A stretch of 64,000 bases of DNA from Muscardinus avellanarius (Eukaryota; Chordata; Mammalia; Rodentia; Gliridae). A model generated the notes under the pieces. It worked only from the letters and a program-made list of their open reading frames with translations. It was not told the DNA's origin and searched no databases. Positions 32,441-43,299 of this stretch are shown piece by piece. The stretch covers positions 127,186,603-127,250,602 of the forward strand of contig OY726557.1 in assembly GCA_963383645.1 (NCBI GenBank), in the 5' to 3' direction. A program made the position numbers and the translations under genes. Each line of letters begins with the position of its first letter. Position 1 is the first letter of the stretch.

Positions 32441-33074
32441 TGACAGCAAGCTCAAGGCATCTTAGTAATTACAGAAGTCTTTTATTTAACCAGATATGGC
32501 AGCTCTGTGTACTGTTTACTTTTCATAGGCTGTTGAGGGCTGCCTTTTAGTTGATCTCTGATTGTGTTGTGGACTTGCTCTGTCTCCGACTCCTTGCCCA
32601 TCACTTGGGGATAATAAAAGTGCTCTAGGCAAGACTCAGTAATCAACAATGCTATTTCCTGTAGAAGAGACAATGAAGCCCAGAGAGGGAAACTTTCTCC
32701 TTTTCGAAATCCCCAAGCATGTTTGTGAGTGGGGTATACACTGGGAAGCCTCATGTGCTGACTGCCTTGGGCCCCACCCCCTGCCTGAGTTTTATTTCTT
32801 CTGACCACACTGAACCCCACTGATAAAGGTCCCATATTCCTCATCCAATAAAGCAACTTTATGTACTGAAACGTTAGAATGTAGTACAAGGAACAGTCAG
32901 AGTGCAGAAGTGAATTAGGGTCCTGTTTCCATGCACTGGGAAAGACTTTAGGCAGAAGAATATTCCTGGCGAGTGAGCCTGCAGTGCACAAATGCTCTCG
33001 ACTGTGCCTCTGCACTAGTTATGTTAACATTTGAATACATATGCTAACTATCAACATTTAAAAATAGGTCTTAA
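32441..33074. other. Unique sequence with a 177-codon minus-strand open frame
   Basis: The frame at 32482-33015 has no domain, signal peptide or homology that I recognise, and its length is near the maximum expected by chance here. Annotated as unique sequence, not as a gene. Confidence 0.45.
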
Positions 33075-33267
33075 GCCAGGCCTGGTGGTGCACACCTGTA
33101 ATCCTAGTATTTAGGAGCCTGAGACAGGAGGATGGCAGATTACAGGCCAGCCTCAAATTGAGCAAGACTTTGTTTCAAGATTAAAAAAGGGGGTGGTGGA
33201 TGGTCTGGGATGTATCTTGGAGGCAGAATGCCCCGGGTTCAATCCTCAGTACCATTAAAAAAAAAAA
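33075..33267 (+). mobile_element. B1-dID SINE
   Basis: B1 half: gccaggcctggtggtgcaca onward. ID half: 'tctgggatgtatcttggaggcagaatgccccgggttcaatcctcag'. Its A-tail (33256-33267) is followed after five bases by another SINE. Confidence 0.93.
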
Positions 33268-33272
33268 GTGTC

Positions 33273-33496
33273 GGCAGGGCGTGGTGGCACATGCTTGTAA
33301 TCCCAGCATTTGGGAGGCTGAGATGGGAGGATTGTGGTTCCAGGACAGCCTCAACTACTACTTAGTGAGGCCCTTTGCAACTCAGTGAGACCCTATTTCA
33401 AAATAAAGAATTAAAAATAGGGTTGGGGGTGTAGCTCGGAGGTAGAATGCCTCTGGGTTCCATCCCCAGTACCGCAAAAAAAAAAAAAAAAAAAAA
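33273..33496 (+). mobile_element. B1-dID SINE, tail-to-head with the previous copy
   Basis: Full dimer with little drift: gcagggcgtggtggcacatg, then 'caactactacttagtgaggcc', then 'ggttgggggtgtagctcggaggtagaatgcctctgggttcc', and a tail of about 19 A. The upstream aaaaaaaagtgtc and downstream aaaaaaaagtctc look like its target duplication, so it inserted in the A-tail region of the previous SINE. Confidence 0.95.
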
Positions 33497-33604
33497 GTCT
33501 CAGTACAAAAATTGCAAAAAGTCATCTGGAAGTCCTCTTCCCCCCCACACCAGTGATATGTGATACAGAGCACTGCTTCATCCATTCATAGTCTCACAGA
33601 ACCC
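33497..33604. other. Unique spacer
   Basis: Nothing recognised. Confidence 0.5.
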
Positions 33605-33808
33605 CTTGCAGGCCCCAAATCAGGCTGTGCTCCTTCCCACACTCATGTCTTTGAACTTGTCTCCTGCCTGGTATATCTTTGACTCTATTTGATTTTACAG
33701 AATTGTCTTTTAACCCATTTGAGGTTATTCTCTTGGAGCTTGGCATGGCTCAGAGCTCACGGTTGGCACTGGATAAATGTGGAATGAATGAATGAATGAA
33801 TGAATGAA
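33605..33808 (+). mobile_element. L2 3' end with (GAAT)n at 33782-33808
   Basis: The segment 'ctccttcccacactcatgtctttgaac' onward follows L2. It ends 'ggttggcactggataaatgtggaatgaatgaatg', where the natural tga-atg repeat of the L2 tail has grown to about seven GAAT units. Confidence 0.7.
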
Positions 33809-34055
33809 CCGATGTGAATAGGAGGAAGTGAGTGGAGAGGATTCACCAGAAACTGTAGATGCTCACAGGCAGGCGATATGGGTGTATATACTGACCTGAG
33901 GATGAGGAGCAGCTGTAGGCAACTTGGCCCTCCTAAGGCCAGAAGCCACAGGAAAGGAACACTCATAGTAAAATCACCCTGCGGAGGATTCATCGGCAAT
34001 AAGTACTTAAATATCAAAAGTTTTAAACTCAGTTTTAGGAAGCTCCAAGACTTGT
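33809..34055. other. Unique spacer
   Basis: Nothing recognised. Confidence 0.5.
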
Positions 34056-34262
34056 TTTGTTGCTGTTTTGTTTTTGGTAACAGGAATTGAATCCAGGGGC
34101 TTCTACCTTTGAGCCATACTTGCAGCCCTTTGTATTTTGAAACAGGGTCTTGCTAAGTTGCTGAGGGTTTTATTAAGTTGCCTAGGCTGGCCTCAAAACT
34201 GTGATCCTCCTGTCGTAGCCTCCCAAGTACTAGGATTATGGGCATGTACTACTGAGCCAGGC
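34056..34262 (-). mobile_element. B1-dID SINE, antisense
   Basis: ID half: 'ggtaacaggaattgaatccaggggcttctacctttgagcc'. B1 half ends 'caagtactaggattatgggcatgtactactgagccaggc'. Confidence 0.92.
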
Positions 34263-34499
34263 TCTATTTTTGGTAAGCTGTCATGTGGAGAGGAGATTTT
34301 GAGAGATCTCTCCAGAAACAACTTCTTTCCCCAGGGCAGATTGCCACCCTCTAATGCTGTGGGTTATGGGGATGGGAGCTCTCCTTAGGTACAATTAAGG
34401 CCTTAAGATAAAAAGGTTTTCATAGAGGTTCTCCCACCCTATAACCTCAGGGAACAGACTCCATAGGGCCACTCTGCATGGAGGTATTTTTGTGTCCTT
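34263..34499. other. Unique spacer
   Basis: Nothing recognised. Confidence 0.5.
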
Positions 34500-34960
34500 A
34501 GCCTTATAAATCAATTTTAATTGTAACAACAGAAACATCAGCAGCAAAATGAAGCCAAATGGGCTGGGGCCCTTTTCTGCACTCTCTAACTAGCTCAAAT
34601 TAAATGCTGAATTGTATTTTGGGGTATGAGTTTTGTCATGCAAACGAAGAAAAACAACTTGCTTTCCAATTTCCACATGCAAATATAGAGTGAATTGTTG
34701 AGACGGAGAATATATTTTGCCATCTCAGTGGTTCTAGAAAAGATAAGGAGCTCTTGCAAAAAGTTCTGCAATTTGTCAGCTGGCAGCTTATTAAGTACCC
34801 CAAACAAATGTTTATATAGCATTAGAGGGACACTGTCAAGGTCGGGAGGTTCCAAAATGGACCAATTCTGCTTTATTCATAACTGTTTGCAAAATCTCTT
34901 GTTCTTTCTTTTTCCCCCAAAAAACACAAATGCATCTATTCTGTTTTCTCCGCCTCAGGA
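34500..34960. other. Candidate conserved non-coding segment
   Basis: A repeat-free AT-leaning block with homeodomain-like words ('atcaattttaattgtaac', 'caaattaaatgctgaattg'), an E-box in 'gtcagctggcag', octamer-like 'catgcaaat', and balanced composition. Frames on both strands (86 and 102 codons) overlap it but have no motif. It looks like enhancer texture; conservation is unproven. Confidence 0.3.
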
Positions 34961-35289
34961 AGGAAAACAGGCAAAGAGCCAGCCCTTGTGTACAGGCCTC
35001 TAATAATAAACTTGAATGCATGGCCAGTTGTTCAGCAGTCATGCGTGACCTACAGTAACAGAGTCTCACAACCCGGAGCCTTGGGCTTTGGCAGAGCTTT
35101 CATTAAGGAATGGTGGGGGACAGGACATTCACACAATCTTGAAAACAAGCCCTGACTCGCATGGTCTAGGAGCAAATGAAATTGGGCAGGAGGCTGGAGA
35201 GAAAATGGAATATTCTCCATGTTTCAGGAAGGGTATTTATAAAACCATAGTTCTTATTATCAGATGGGACCCTAATCCAACCTATTAAC
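34961..35289. other. Unique sequence, no feature recognised
   Basis: Nothing recognised. Confidence 0.45.
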
Positions 35290-35430
35290 CATTTGTTTTG
35301 GTGCATGCTAAGTGCAGTGTTGGGTAACACAGAGGCAGACAAATAAGGCACTGAGCATGCCTCCAAAGGGTCCTATATAATCTAACGAGCAGGTAAGGGA
35401 GAGAGGTGCGTAAGTACCTGCAGTGCTACG
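35290..35430 (-). mobile_element. L2 fragment, antisense
   Basis: The segment 'gcatgctaagtgcagtgttgggtaacacagaggcagacaaataaggcac' follows the reverse complement of L2 (tgccaggcactgtgctaggtgctgggga...cagacaaggtccctgcc). Confidence 0.5.
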
Positions 35431-36119
35431 TGGAATAATGGGGGTTAGAAGAAATATGCACATGTTAAGGAGGGAGAGCAGGGACTAAGAATGAAATGGC
35501 CTCCTCCTCTATCTTTAGACCAATGATCCAGCGGTAATTCTACTGAAAGATTTGTTCATCAACTCATTATTTAATTCAATCCCTCTGTGCTAACTAGAGA
35601 GGCTACAGGAGTCCCCAGAGGTCACCAGTTGCTCTCAGGTCAAGGGTAAAGAGCCTGGAGTCCTGCCCCATATGATGTGCTCTTCTCCCTGCCTCTGAGG
35701 GATAGCAATGCTGGCCCCAAGACTAGAAGTGGCTAGCAAAGCTGAGCAAAGGACAAAGCACCCTGCAACTTCCTCTCCCCTCACCCATGCACATCTCTAT
35801 CTTCCCCCGCCAGTCTCTGGAATTCTTTTTCATGTCCAGTGAACTCAGTGGGTCTGGCAAAGAAGATTTTCCCAGGGCTCTGGGGACTTAGGTGCAAAAA
35901 GTTCTCCTTCTGCAATAGCATGTCAGTCACTTCAGCTTGTTCCATGGCTAGAAATAGATTTCTGTCATTCTTCATAATGGCCCCAGTTGGCTTGGGAAGG
36001 GCAGTGTGCTGAGTTGCTGACCACATAGGGCACAGATGCTGTGGAGTGAAGGATGGTGGGGGAGCTGTCAGCCCCTCTCTCACACTAGACTAAAAGCATG
36101 TAATTCACAACTTCTGTAG
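35431..36119. other. Unique sequence, no feature recognised
   Basis: A 100-codon minus frame at 35781-36083 has no motif. Confidence 0.45.
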
Positions 36120-36400
36120 GCTTGGGAAGTTATCATTTGAAAGTTGTTGCTCTGGAGAGCCTTGACAGTCTAACAATACAAAATAAATCTCCTATTCACG
36201 CCTCTCTAGCAAGCAAGGATTCCAGAAATATGCAGCAACAGCGCAAAACAGCGATAAGTTTCTTGTTACATCATGGAAACTTGCAGCAGCTTCGCATGGC
36301 TTCGCACTGCGCCAATTATCATACATTAGCTTTCTGCAGACCATGGGGATTTTCTGGGAGGCCTTAGTTCTGGACAGCACTTTAAAAACTTATCTGTAAA
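36120..36400. other. Candidate conserved non-coding segment with CpG cluster
   Basis: Seven CpG dinucleotides fall between 36198 and 36310 (cacgcc, agcgca, agcgat, then ttcgca twice, gcgcc and neighbours), against about one per 100 bp or fewer in the flanks. There is no repeat signature, and it carries AT-rich homeobox-like words such as 'caattatcatacattagc'. Confidence 0.35.
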
Positions 36401-37315
36401 CTTCCAGGTCCCACCAGGTCGCTCCAGAATCTCTGATTTTTACACGTTTCCAATCTGTAACATGTTTCTCCTCGTTAGGGTAAGTAGCTTGTAAACATCC
36501 CCAAAGAGGGAGTATGGCACCACAAGGAATAACCAGAAGCCAGAGATCTCTGAGCGCGGGCCTTACATCCGGGCATCACTAGCATTAGAGAGGCTGGCTG
36601 AAGCCTGAGAAATTTAGGTTGAGGAGGTGTTGGCTCCCAAGGAAAGGCTCAGGAATGGCTCATAAAATGGACATCTGTTTGGAGGAGTAACTGAAAGAGA
36701 TGAAGACCTCATGGGCTACTGAGTCTGAAACACCAAATTAATCCAGGAGGCAGAGCAACAGAAAGCAGTTTCCACCTTTGGTCGAAGTCTTGGCTGCAAC
36801 TCTGAGAATGTGATGGCTGTTCTGGAGGTTGTGTTAAGTCCCCCCCAAGCCCCTTGCTCTCTCCCTGACAGCTGTGGGTGTTTGTGTGCATATTAGAGTG
36901 TGTGCGGGGAAGAGGTAGCACACTAATGAGCCATGCAGCCTGTCTGACAAAACCCATCTGCTTCATTCTCTTGGCCATCCTGGCTGTCTGCCTGCCCTGG
37001 CTGTACCCCTGGGCACCTGGTGCTCCCCGCCCAGAGCTCAATGAGAGTGTTTAAATCCCCATTCTAAGCCTCCACTGCAAGGCTTCTAGGCAGCCAGTAA
37101 GCAACTCTGTGGCTTCTTGCCCAACATGGAAGCTCACAGTTTCCTCTTTTCTTCTACTCTGAGAAATATGCTGTCTAGGAGAAGCCCCCTACCACTAATC
37201 TTCCCCTCCCTCCCATCTCCCTCTTTCTCCAGGGAAAACTTTGACCCAGGAACCAAAATACTTTGTTATGACATCATCAGGTGGGTCCTGCCTGAATCGT
37301 CAATGTAGTTGTGGC
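36401..37315. other. Unique sequence, no feature recognised
   Basis: The frame of 110 codons on the minus strand at 36709-37041 has no domain. A pyrimidine-rich patch lies at 37195-37240. Confidence 0.45.
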
Positions 37316-37317
37316 CA

Positions 37318-37430
37318 GTAAGCTCCGAGAGGTAGGCTACTGTCTGCATTGTTTACTGCCCTATCGCTTAGAACCTCATACAGCACACAGAACACAGAGG
37401 AGTCTCAGTAAATAGCTGGTGATGGACTAG
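37318..37430 (+). mobile_element. L2 3' tail fragment
   Basis: The segment 'gtaagctccgagaggtaggctactgtctgcattgtttactgccctatcgcttagaacctcatacagcacacagaacacagaggagtctcagtaaat' is a drifted L2 tail. Confidence 0.65.
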
Positions 37431-37971
37431 AGGGATGGGTGAGTACATTAGAAGGAACCAGTATGCATTGGACAGGGCCAAGGCCAGCTACAGCTAAGTT
37501 TCTTTCATGGCATACATCATGAGCAAGGCACTTCTAAGAAATCAGATCCAGACCTCAAAATGGTAGTATTCAGTCAAGAGATTATGTCTGAATCCAGCCC
37601 TCCCACTACCTCAGCATGAATACTGATGTACTATGCATCCACTATTATCAGTGGTAAATATGAGAAGGTTAAGGTGCTTTTCAGGATTAGAGCATCACCA
37701 AAGTCAATTTATGTAAAAAGCATTTATCCTGATGCCCAGATCTAATAGATTTAGCCCATTAAGTAAACCATTTGCCATGTGGCACCATTTAACCTATCTC
37801 TTCTATTGTGACCTTAAGAACAGAAGGCCGAAGGCCTTTACTCTCCCCACTTTGGAACTTTGTGGCATTTATGAGTTCTGTCTATAGAGCAGGCACTCAA
37901 TGCTGTTCTGTAGATGCAGCTGAGGTTGATAATGGGGGGAGGGGGTTGGAGGAGGGGCTGAAGTAAGCACT
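37431..37971. other. Unique sequence; possible L2 remnant at 37800-37915
   Basis: A tail-like phrase 'gagcaggcactcaatgctgttctg' near 37888 hints at L2. The rest is unrecognised. Confidence 0.4.
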
Positions 37972-38298
37972 CTAGGCTAACCATGTCTGGTTTAGGCAGA
38001 CAAAGCTCTTTTTAGAATTTAGACTCTGACAGCCCTTCTTGATAAACTCTGGCACCACTCCAAAACAAGAATTGTCCAGCAAACAGACCGATGCATGCCA
38101 AGCATCCTCCCCATAGAAAGGTAAGACCACAATCACACCTGAGTCAATTCTGCAACTCTGGTACTCAGCATAGCGTCTGGCCACAGCAGACACATTGAAA
38201 ATGCTAACAATTTGATGACCAGATTCCAGTCGGTGAATTTCAGATGCAAGGTTAGCAATTACTTTGTTGCCCTGCCATGACCTCAGGCCTCTGTCCAT
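37972..38298 (-). other. 108-codon open frame of unknown status
   Basis: A minus-strand frame in repeat-free sequence with balanced amino-acid composition: hydrophobic patches around residues 29-37 and 55-62, and several cysteines. I do not recognise the protein, and no signal peptide, transmembrane helix or domain is evident. There is no A-tail or splice-site pair to mark it as a processed copy or exon. It could be an old pseudogene fragment or simply chance, which is the more likely reading. Confidence 0.2.
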
Positions 38299-39207
38299 TA
38301 TAGCACCATCCTGGAAGTTAAGGTTCTTTTTTTTTTAAATGAGCAGCTATGTCCCCAGGGCACTGAGACACAGGCTCAAGCTCATCAATCAATGGGTTTC
38401 AGTTAAGCTCCACAATGATCCAGGTTTTGGGCTGGACACTGTCTAATTCCCACTCACTTGTCTGGGAATGTGGCTCTGCCTAAAGAAGGAGGCCTGTGGA
38501 AGCTTGCTCACCTGTGCTCTGGAGGACCTTGGGTTCTGCTTTCAGCCCAGGTAGGACCACACTGCAGCACATAACGAGCAGGTCAGGCCCATAATGCCTG
38601 TTTCTTCATTTCATTACCCACAGCTCACCATGTGTCGGGTCCTGTTTTCCTCAGTTCAGAATCAGAAACTGATTTCCATCATTGAAATAGAACTTGCCTC
38701 CCCTTGTAATAACTGCAAGACTTTAGGGAGGTAGTAGAAATTGAGTGAAAATAATTCAGCAACTCGTTTGAGCTGAAAATAGCTTGATTCAAGGACTGTG
38801 CCTTCAGATGCCCGGGACTCACGAAGATGAAGGCATTTCCAGCCTCGTTTCCCTTTGTGACTGGGTCATTAACAAGGCTTCGGGATTCACTTCAATATCA
38901 TTAAAAACATGTTCATTAGTCCAAAGCATCTCACCACCTGTGTAAGTAAACAAATTGGTGGAACCTCTGATCCCTGTAGCTTGCTGCTCCCGGGGTAGTC
39001 CCTCATTTATCTTCTTTTCTCACATTCGACTGCCAAGATGATAATTTTGGTTAAAAAGTTATAAATATTTTGGACCAAAATATTGCCCACCTGACTTTCA
39101 CTGCAGTTAGTGAGAATTTTTGCCAAAGGATGGTTGAAGAATGAATTCCCTTGCTTATTTTAAGCTTAATGTCTTCACGACCATCTCTGCTAACATTAAC
39201 CCTTTTG

Positions 39208-39209
<2 letters not shown>
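38299..39209. other. Unique sequence, no feature recognised
   Basis: Repeat-poor. 38880-39050 has balanced, enhancer-like texture but no decisive signal. Confidence 0.4.

Positions 39210-39261
<52 letters not shown>
39210..39261. repeat. (GA)n microsatellite, about 26 units
   Basis: GA run with one A-rich interruption (gaaaga). Confidence 0.96.
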
Positions 39262-39424
39262 TCCTTTAGGTTCCCCTGGTCTCTTGCTGCAATCAAACTC
39301 TACATTTGAGGGTTAATCACTGACATGGACATACCTAAATTCATTTCTCTCTTTTTTTGGCCATAAATCTTCAAGAAAATGGAAGCCTAGCTTATGGTGT
39401 CAGCTTACTTGGTGTTGGTGAGGG
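39262..39424. other. Unique spacer
   Basis: Nothing recognised. Confidence 0.5.
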
Positions 39425-39540
39425 GGCAGCGGGGTAGGATCTTGAGGAAACTAAGTACTGTGTGTATGCATGTTTGCATCACTTTGAACCTCACTGTGAT
39501 GTATAATGTGCCAATAAAAGTACAAAGAAAATGAGCAGCA
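39425..39540 (+). mobile_element. L1 3' UTR end fragment
   Basis: The segment 'cactttgaacctcactgtgatgtataatgtgccaataaaag' is the same 3' terminal sequence seen (reversed) at 40250-40320 and, further diverged, at 27060-27110 and 57770-57835. Confidence 0.75.
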
Positions 39541-39768
39541 AATAACAGAAGTCCCCTGTATTATAGATTTGTCATTATTCTCTAGAACCATTCAGAGCAA
39601 GGAGCTCTTACAAGTTCACTGCCATAACACCCTCTAGTACACTGTGTTTCTGGATTGAGTCAGGAATGAGACATCCAGCTTCGAACTCAGCCACTGAGAT
39701 GACTTGAGTCTACTCTAGATCCCAGGTGGGAGGGATGAAGTGACGGAACCTAGTAGATGTGGCTTCTG
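39541..39768. other. Unique spacer
   Basis: Nothing recognised. Confidence 0.5.
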
Positions 39769-39769
39769 T

Positions 39770-39948
39770 TCTTGGTTCTCCCTTCTTCCACTGTGCGATC
39801 TCAGCCACACAGCTAACACCTAAGCTCTCAACTTCTCTGAAACACAGGGAAAATAATATACCTATTTTATAAGGTTGTCAAGCAAATAAATATGATCATT
39901 TTGAAAGCGCACAATACCTGGTGCATAAGAAGCATTCCACTAATGTGA
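39770..39948 (+). mobile_element. MIR element
   Basis: The segment 'cactgtgcgatctcagccacacagctaacacctaagctctcaacttctctgaaacacagggaaaataatatacctattttataaggttgtcaag ... gcacaatacctggtgcataagaagc' is a nearly full MIR. Confidence 0.75.
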
Positions 39949-40183
39949 GTTGTTGTTGTTGTTGTTATTATTATTGTTGTTGTTAATTATTTACTGTGAA
40001 TTGAACCAGGAACATTCTGTCTCTGAGCTACTTTCCAGGCCCTTTTATGTTTTTAAATTGGAAATGGAGTCTCACTAAATTATTGAGGGTCTCACTAAAT
40101 TGTTGAGGCTGGTCTTGAACCTGCTATCCCCCTGTCTTAGCATCCCAAGTTCTGGGATTACAGTCATGTACCACCATATGCAG
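39949..40183 (-). mobile_element. B1-dID SINE, antisense, with (TTG)n/(TTA)n tail at 39949-39984
   Basis: ID half is shortened ('attgaaccaggaacattctgtctctgagctac'). B1 half ends 'gttctgggattacagtcatgtaccaccatatgc'. The tail, reversed, has become TTG/TTA trinucleotides. Confidence 0.88.
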
Positions 40184-40249
40184 TGAATTATTATTTGTAT
40201 TATGAGTTACACTTTTTATTATCTTTTCTTTTTGAGATAGCTCTTCTTG

Positions 40250-40718
40250 GCTTTTTAAAAAGCACTTTTAATTAGTGCATTACAATTATACATCATAGTG
40301 AGGTTCAATGTGATATAAACATACATGCACACACCTCTTGGTGGTCTTCCTTCCATACACTAGTCCCTTCAACCTCCCATCCTGATAGCAGAACTGTAGT
40401 AGTACCTTTATATATTGCCAAAGCATTATTTGAACTATTTCTTCAAATTCCCCTCCCACTTCCCTTACCCAGTGCCCTTCCCCTATTCTACTGGTCTCCT
40501 CACATTTATCCAAAGTCCCTAATGTTTCCTACTTTCTCTCTAGCTCCTACATAAGAGGGAAAATGTATGGCCTTTGTCTTTCTAAGACTAGATATCTTAT
40601 CATAATATTCTCTAGTTTCACCCATTTTCCTGAAAATGGCATGTTTGTTCTTCTTTAAGGCCAAGTAGAATTCCATGGTGTGTATATACCACATTTTCTT
40701 TGGAAGGAATTCTTCTCA
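40250..40718 (-). mobile_element. L1 3' end, antisense
   Basis: On the minus strand it starts with an ORF2 C-terminal remnant (a 62-codon frame at 40506-40694 with the words MWYIHTMEFYLALKKNK). It then has a G-rich 3' UTR and ends 'cattgaacctcactatgatgtataattgtaatgc'. It belongs to the same family as 39425-39540. Confidence 0.85.
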
Positions 40719-41389
40719 ACTTTTAATAAAAATCACATATTAGGAGAATTTTAACTGGCTTAAACAGAATTCTTATAAAACTCTGAGCTGAGTTCATCTA
40801 CCACAGAAGAGGAGGAATTAGCATGTGTTTTGAATATTAATGAATAAATGACCTCTTTCTTTGTTAAATATCTGTATTCAAAATGTCATAGCTCATTCTA
40901 CTGATTATTAGTGAATTTTAAACATTTATAGAAAAATAGCACATACAGTATGGAGATAATTGCCCCACTGGATTCTTAAGAGTTAGTGTTCTATAAATAT
41001 AGAATTCAGTAATTATCACTACTACATGTTAAAATTAGAAAGTAGGTAAATAACAAATAAGAACAGCATTTATTTATTATAATTAAAATGAATGTTAGCT
41101 CAATTATCCTAAAATTGCACAGACAATAGACAAATTGTCTTTCTCCTTTTTGGGGAAGACTTCTGAGTTTCTGCTTCCAGAGCTTGAGTTAGGAATTTGT
41201 TGTGCCACAAGGGGCACTGTTACTTTGGAAGGGGCTGAGGGAAGGCTGCATCTCCCTGTGCTCTGGATTCACAGCCTTAGTTCTGAATCGAGTGTGTTGG
41301 AACGACTTAGAATTTTAAAGTTTGAGACCCAATGTGTAGAAAAATAAAATTCTGGGTATTTTATAATGTAGCTGTCCAAAAGCCCATTT

Positions 41390-41391
<2 letters not shown>
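40719..41391. other. AT-rich sequence, no feature recognised
   Basis: Nothing firm. Confidence 0.45.
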
Positions 41392-41427
<36 letters not shown>

Positions 41428-41478
41428 TATGTACACATATATATATATGTACACATATAAATGCATTATATATATGAT
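41392..41478. repeat. (TG)n microsatellite (41392-41424) grading into an AT/AC-rich stretch
   Basis: About 16 TG units, then gtacacatatatatatatgt, which is close to a palindrome. Confidence 0.93.
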
Positions 41479-42960
41479 TTTTCTGAGATGTATAGTCTCA
41501 AATGTATAATCTCTCAGGCTGAATTTCAGGGTGTGACTTAAGAATGAATCTGTGCACCAGAAAGTTCCCCAGGAGCCCACAAAATTCCAGCAATGCTTGT
41601 GTTCACCTTCTCTTTCCCACGAGCCCCTCTCCCATCCCAAAGGAGAGGTCAGTGGCCACAAGACAGCAAACTCAAAGGCTCATCTTTGCTCCAAAGCCTG
41701 CTTGCCATGTTGCCACAAACCAAAGCCACCATAGGAGCTGTGGGAAGTTTGCTACTATCAGCAACCATCCAGGAAACAAACTAGAGAAGAGGAATAGTGA
41801 TTTATTTAAAAAGCCCTCAGAAATTATAAAAACAAGGCATTCCTTCTAATCCTAGGCATGGCACCTAAGTGGGGCAGCTGAGCAGAGCCTTGGGAAGTAA
41901 ATGTGGATATCCTGGGCACAATCAAAAACATTTAAAGGGAGCATGGAATTTGATGAAAGGGAGAGCCTGCTGCATTGAAAACTAAGGGTAAGGTAAAAAG
42001 CCTGTAACTGTGGGTGTGCAGGTAGGGAAAAAGATCAAACAGGGAAAAGCTAACTCTACTGAAATTACCAGGAAGAAGAAGAAAAATTAAGCAATTGGAC
42101 CAGGGATACAGAGAAGAGGGGAAAAAAAGCCAAGGATGTGAAACAGCCTATCTAGGGCCTGAGCAATCAGAGGGGATAAACAGCTCACACTGTGTTGAGA
42201 ATATTTACTTTTGCATCTGTCAACCAAAAAGGAAGGAAATGAGGATTCGCCTGAGTTGGAATGGGCTTCCAAGGAGAGAGGATGAAGCATGCCAAGGGCA
42301 GAGGCACTGGCAGAGCCACTCGACAAAAGCCGAGGGTGACTTAGGTGCCTTAGCTGATGTGCTGGCCAAGGGTCACGGTGACCAAGGGCTTCTGGCTTCC
42401 AGGGACAGCAGTGCTGGAAGATCCAATCAGAGAAGCTCTGGTGTCCCATGGCTCGAAGCCCTGCTCAGTGCCCCCTCCCCCACTCCAGGAGGAGATGTTC
42501 AGCCTTTTTGTAGTCCCAGCCTAAGTGGCAGCAAAATGACACTCATGCTGAACCGCAAGTGGACCCATTGTCAGGTCTCAGATGGCCGGGAGGCTCCACT
42601 GAGCTCCCTTATCTTGTTCATGTCCTGACATATGCAGATAATAGTATCTCAAGGGTGCCTAGCGTAAACAGGTGAGAAATCCACATCTGGAGGTGACTCT
42701 GGGATTCTGGCTGTTCCAACCCCCCTGATGTGAGGACTGCAGGGGTCATGGGGGAGACCCTTGTAACCCATCCATAGGTGGGAAGCTCTGACCACCCAGC
42801 ATTAGCAGGGCAAGGGTCTTTGCCCACTACTTGCCTCTGGGGGGTGGCTCTCTTTACACATGCCTCCACTGAGCCAGCTGGCTCTCAAATCAGTGACTGC
42901 CATGGGAGGAAAGGCTCAGAAGAGCCCACACTGATTAAGGACAGTCACTGTGCTCCACAG
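41479..42960. other. Unique sequence with open frames on both strands
   Basis: A 177-codon plus frame at 42095-42628 overlaps a 120-codon minus frame at 42087-42449 in GC-rich sequence. Neither shows a domain, a Kozak-supported conserved start or splice context, so no gene is called. Confidence 0.4.
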
Positions 42961-43080
42961 AAGTGTGGATCAATCTTGATTAGAGTATTAGGAGCCTTTC
43001 GAGGATGCCTTCATCTAGCAGACACCTGGCACGGCGGCTCTTGGCTTTGCAGGAGCACCTGTCAAAGATCTGTTCAGGAG
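42961..43080 (+). other. Exon-like segment between AG and GTGAGT (weak candidate)
   Basis: A 120-base segment preceded by 'tgtgctccacag' and followed by gtgagtctaa, a good 5' splice-site match (CAGGAG|GTGAGT). One frame is open throughout (40 codons). A second has an ATG at 43005 and codes for an arginine/leucine-rich amphipathic stretch (SSRHLARRLLALQEHLSKIC). The local CpG level (43000-43140) is raised. The acceptor's pyrimidine tract is poor. It could be an exon of a transcript that spans the window, an alternative first exon, or a coincidence. Confidence 0.22.
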
Positions 43081-43298
43081 GTGAGTCTAAATGCCTGGGG
43101 CCGGGGACACCGCACGTCCCAGGAGTCTTCAGCACCGTGCTCAATGAAGTGTTTTCAGAGTTGGGTGAAGGAAAGGCACAGATTATAGACCAGCTCTTTA
43201 CAATTGCTTATGGTTCAAAAAGGCAAGAAAATGACTTAGGAAACAGAGAAGAAGGTATATGTTCTTAGCGAGGATGCATGACAGAGTATAAGAAGCTC
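43081..43298. other. Unique sequence downstream of the exon-like segment
   Basis: CpG remains raised to about 43140, then falls. No repeat. Confidence 0.45.
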
Positions 43299-43299
43299 A

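Noticed and set aside
32482..33015. 177-codon minus-strand open frame
   Set aside because: No recognisable protein, no splice or promoter context, chance length.
42095..42628. 177-codon plus-strand open frame
   Set aside because: No domain or recognisable motif, GC-rich with overlapping frames on the other strand. In 64 kb and six frames, about one frame of this length is expected by chance.
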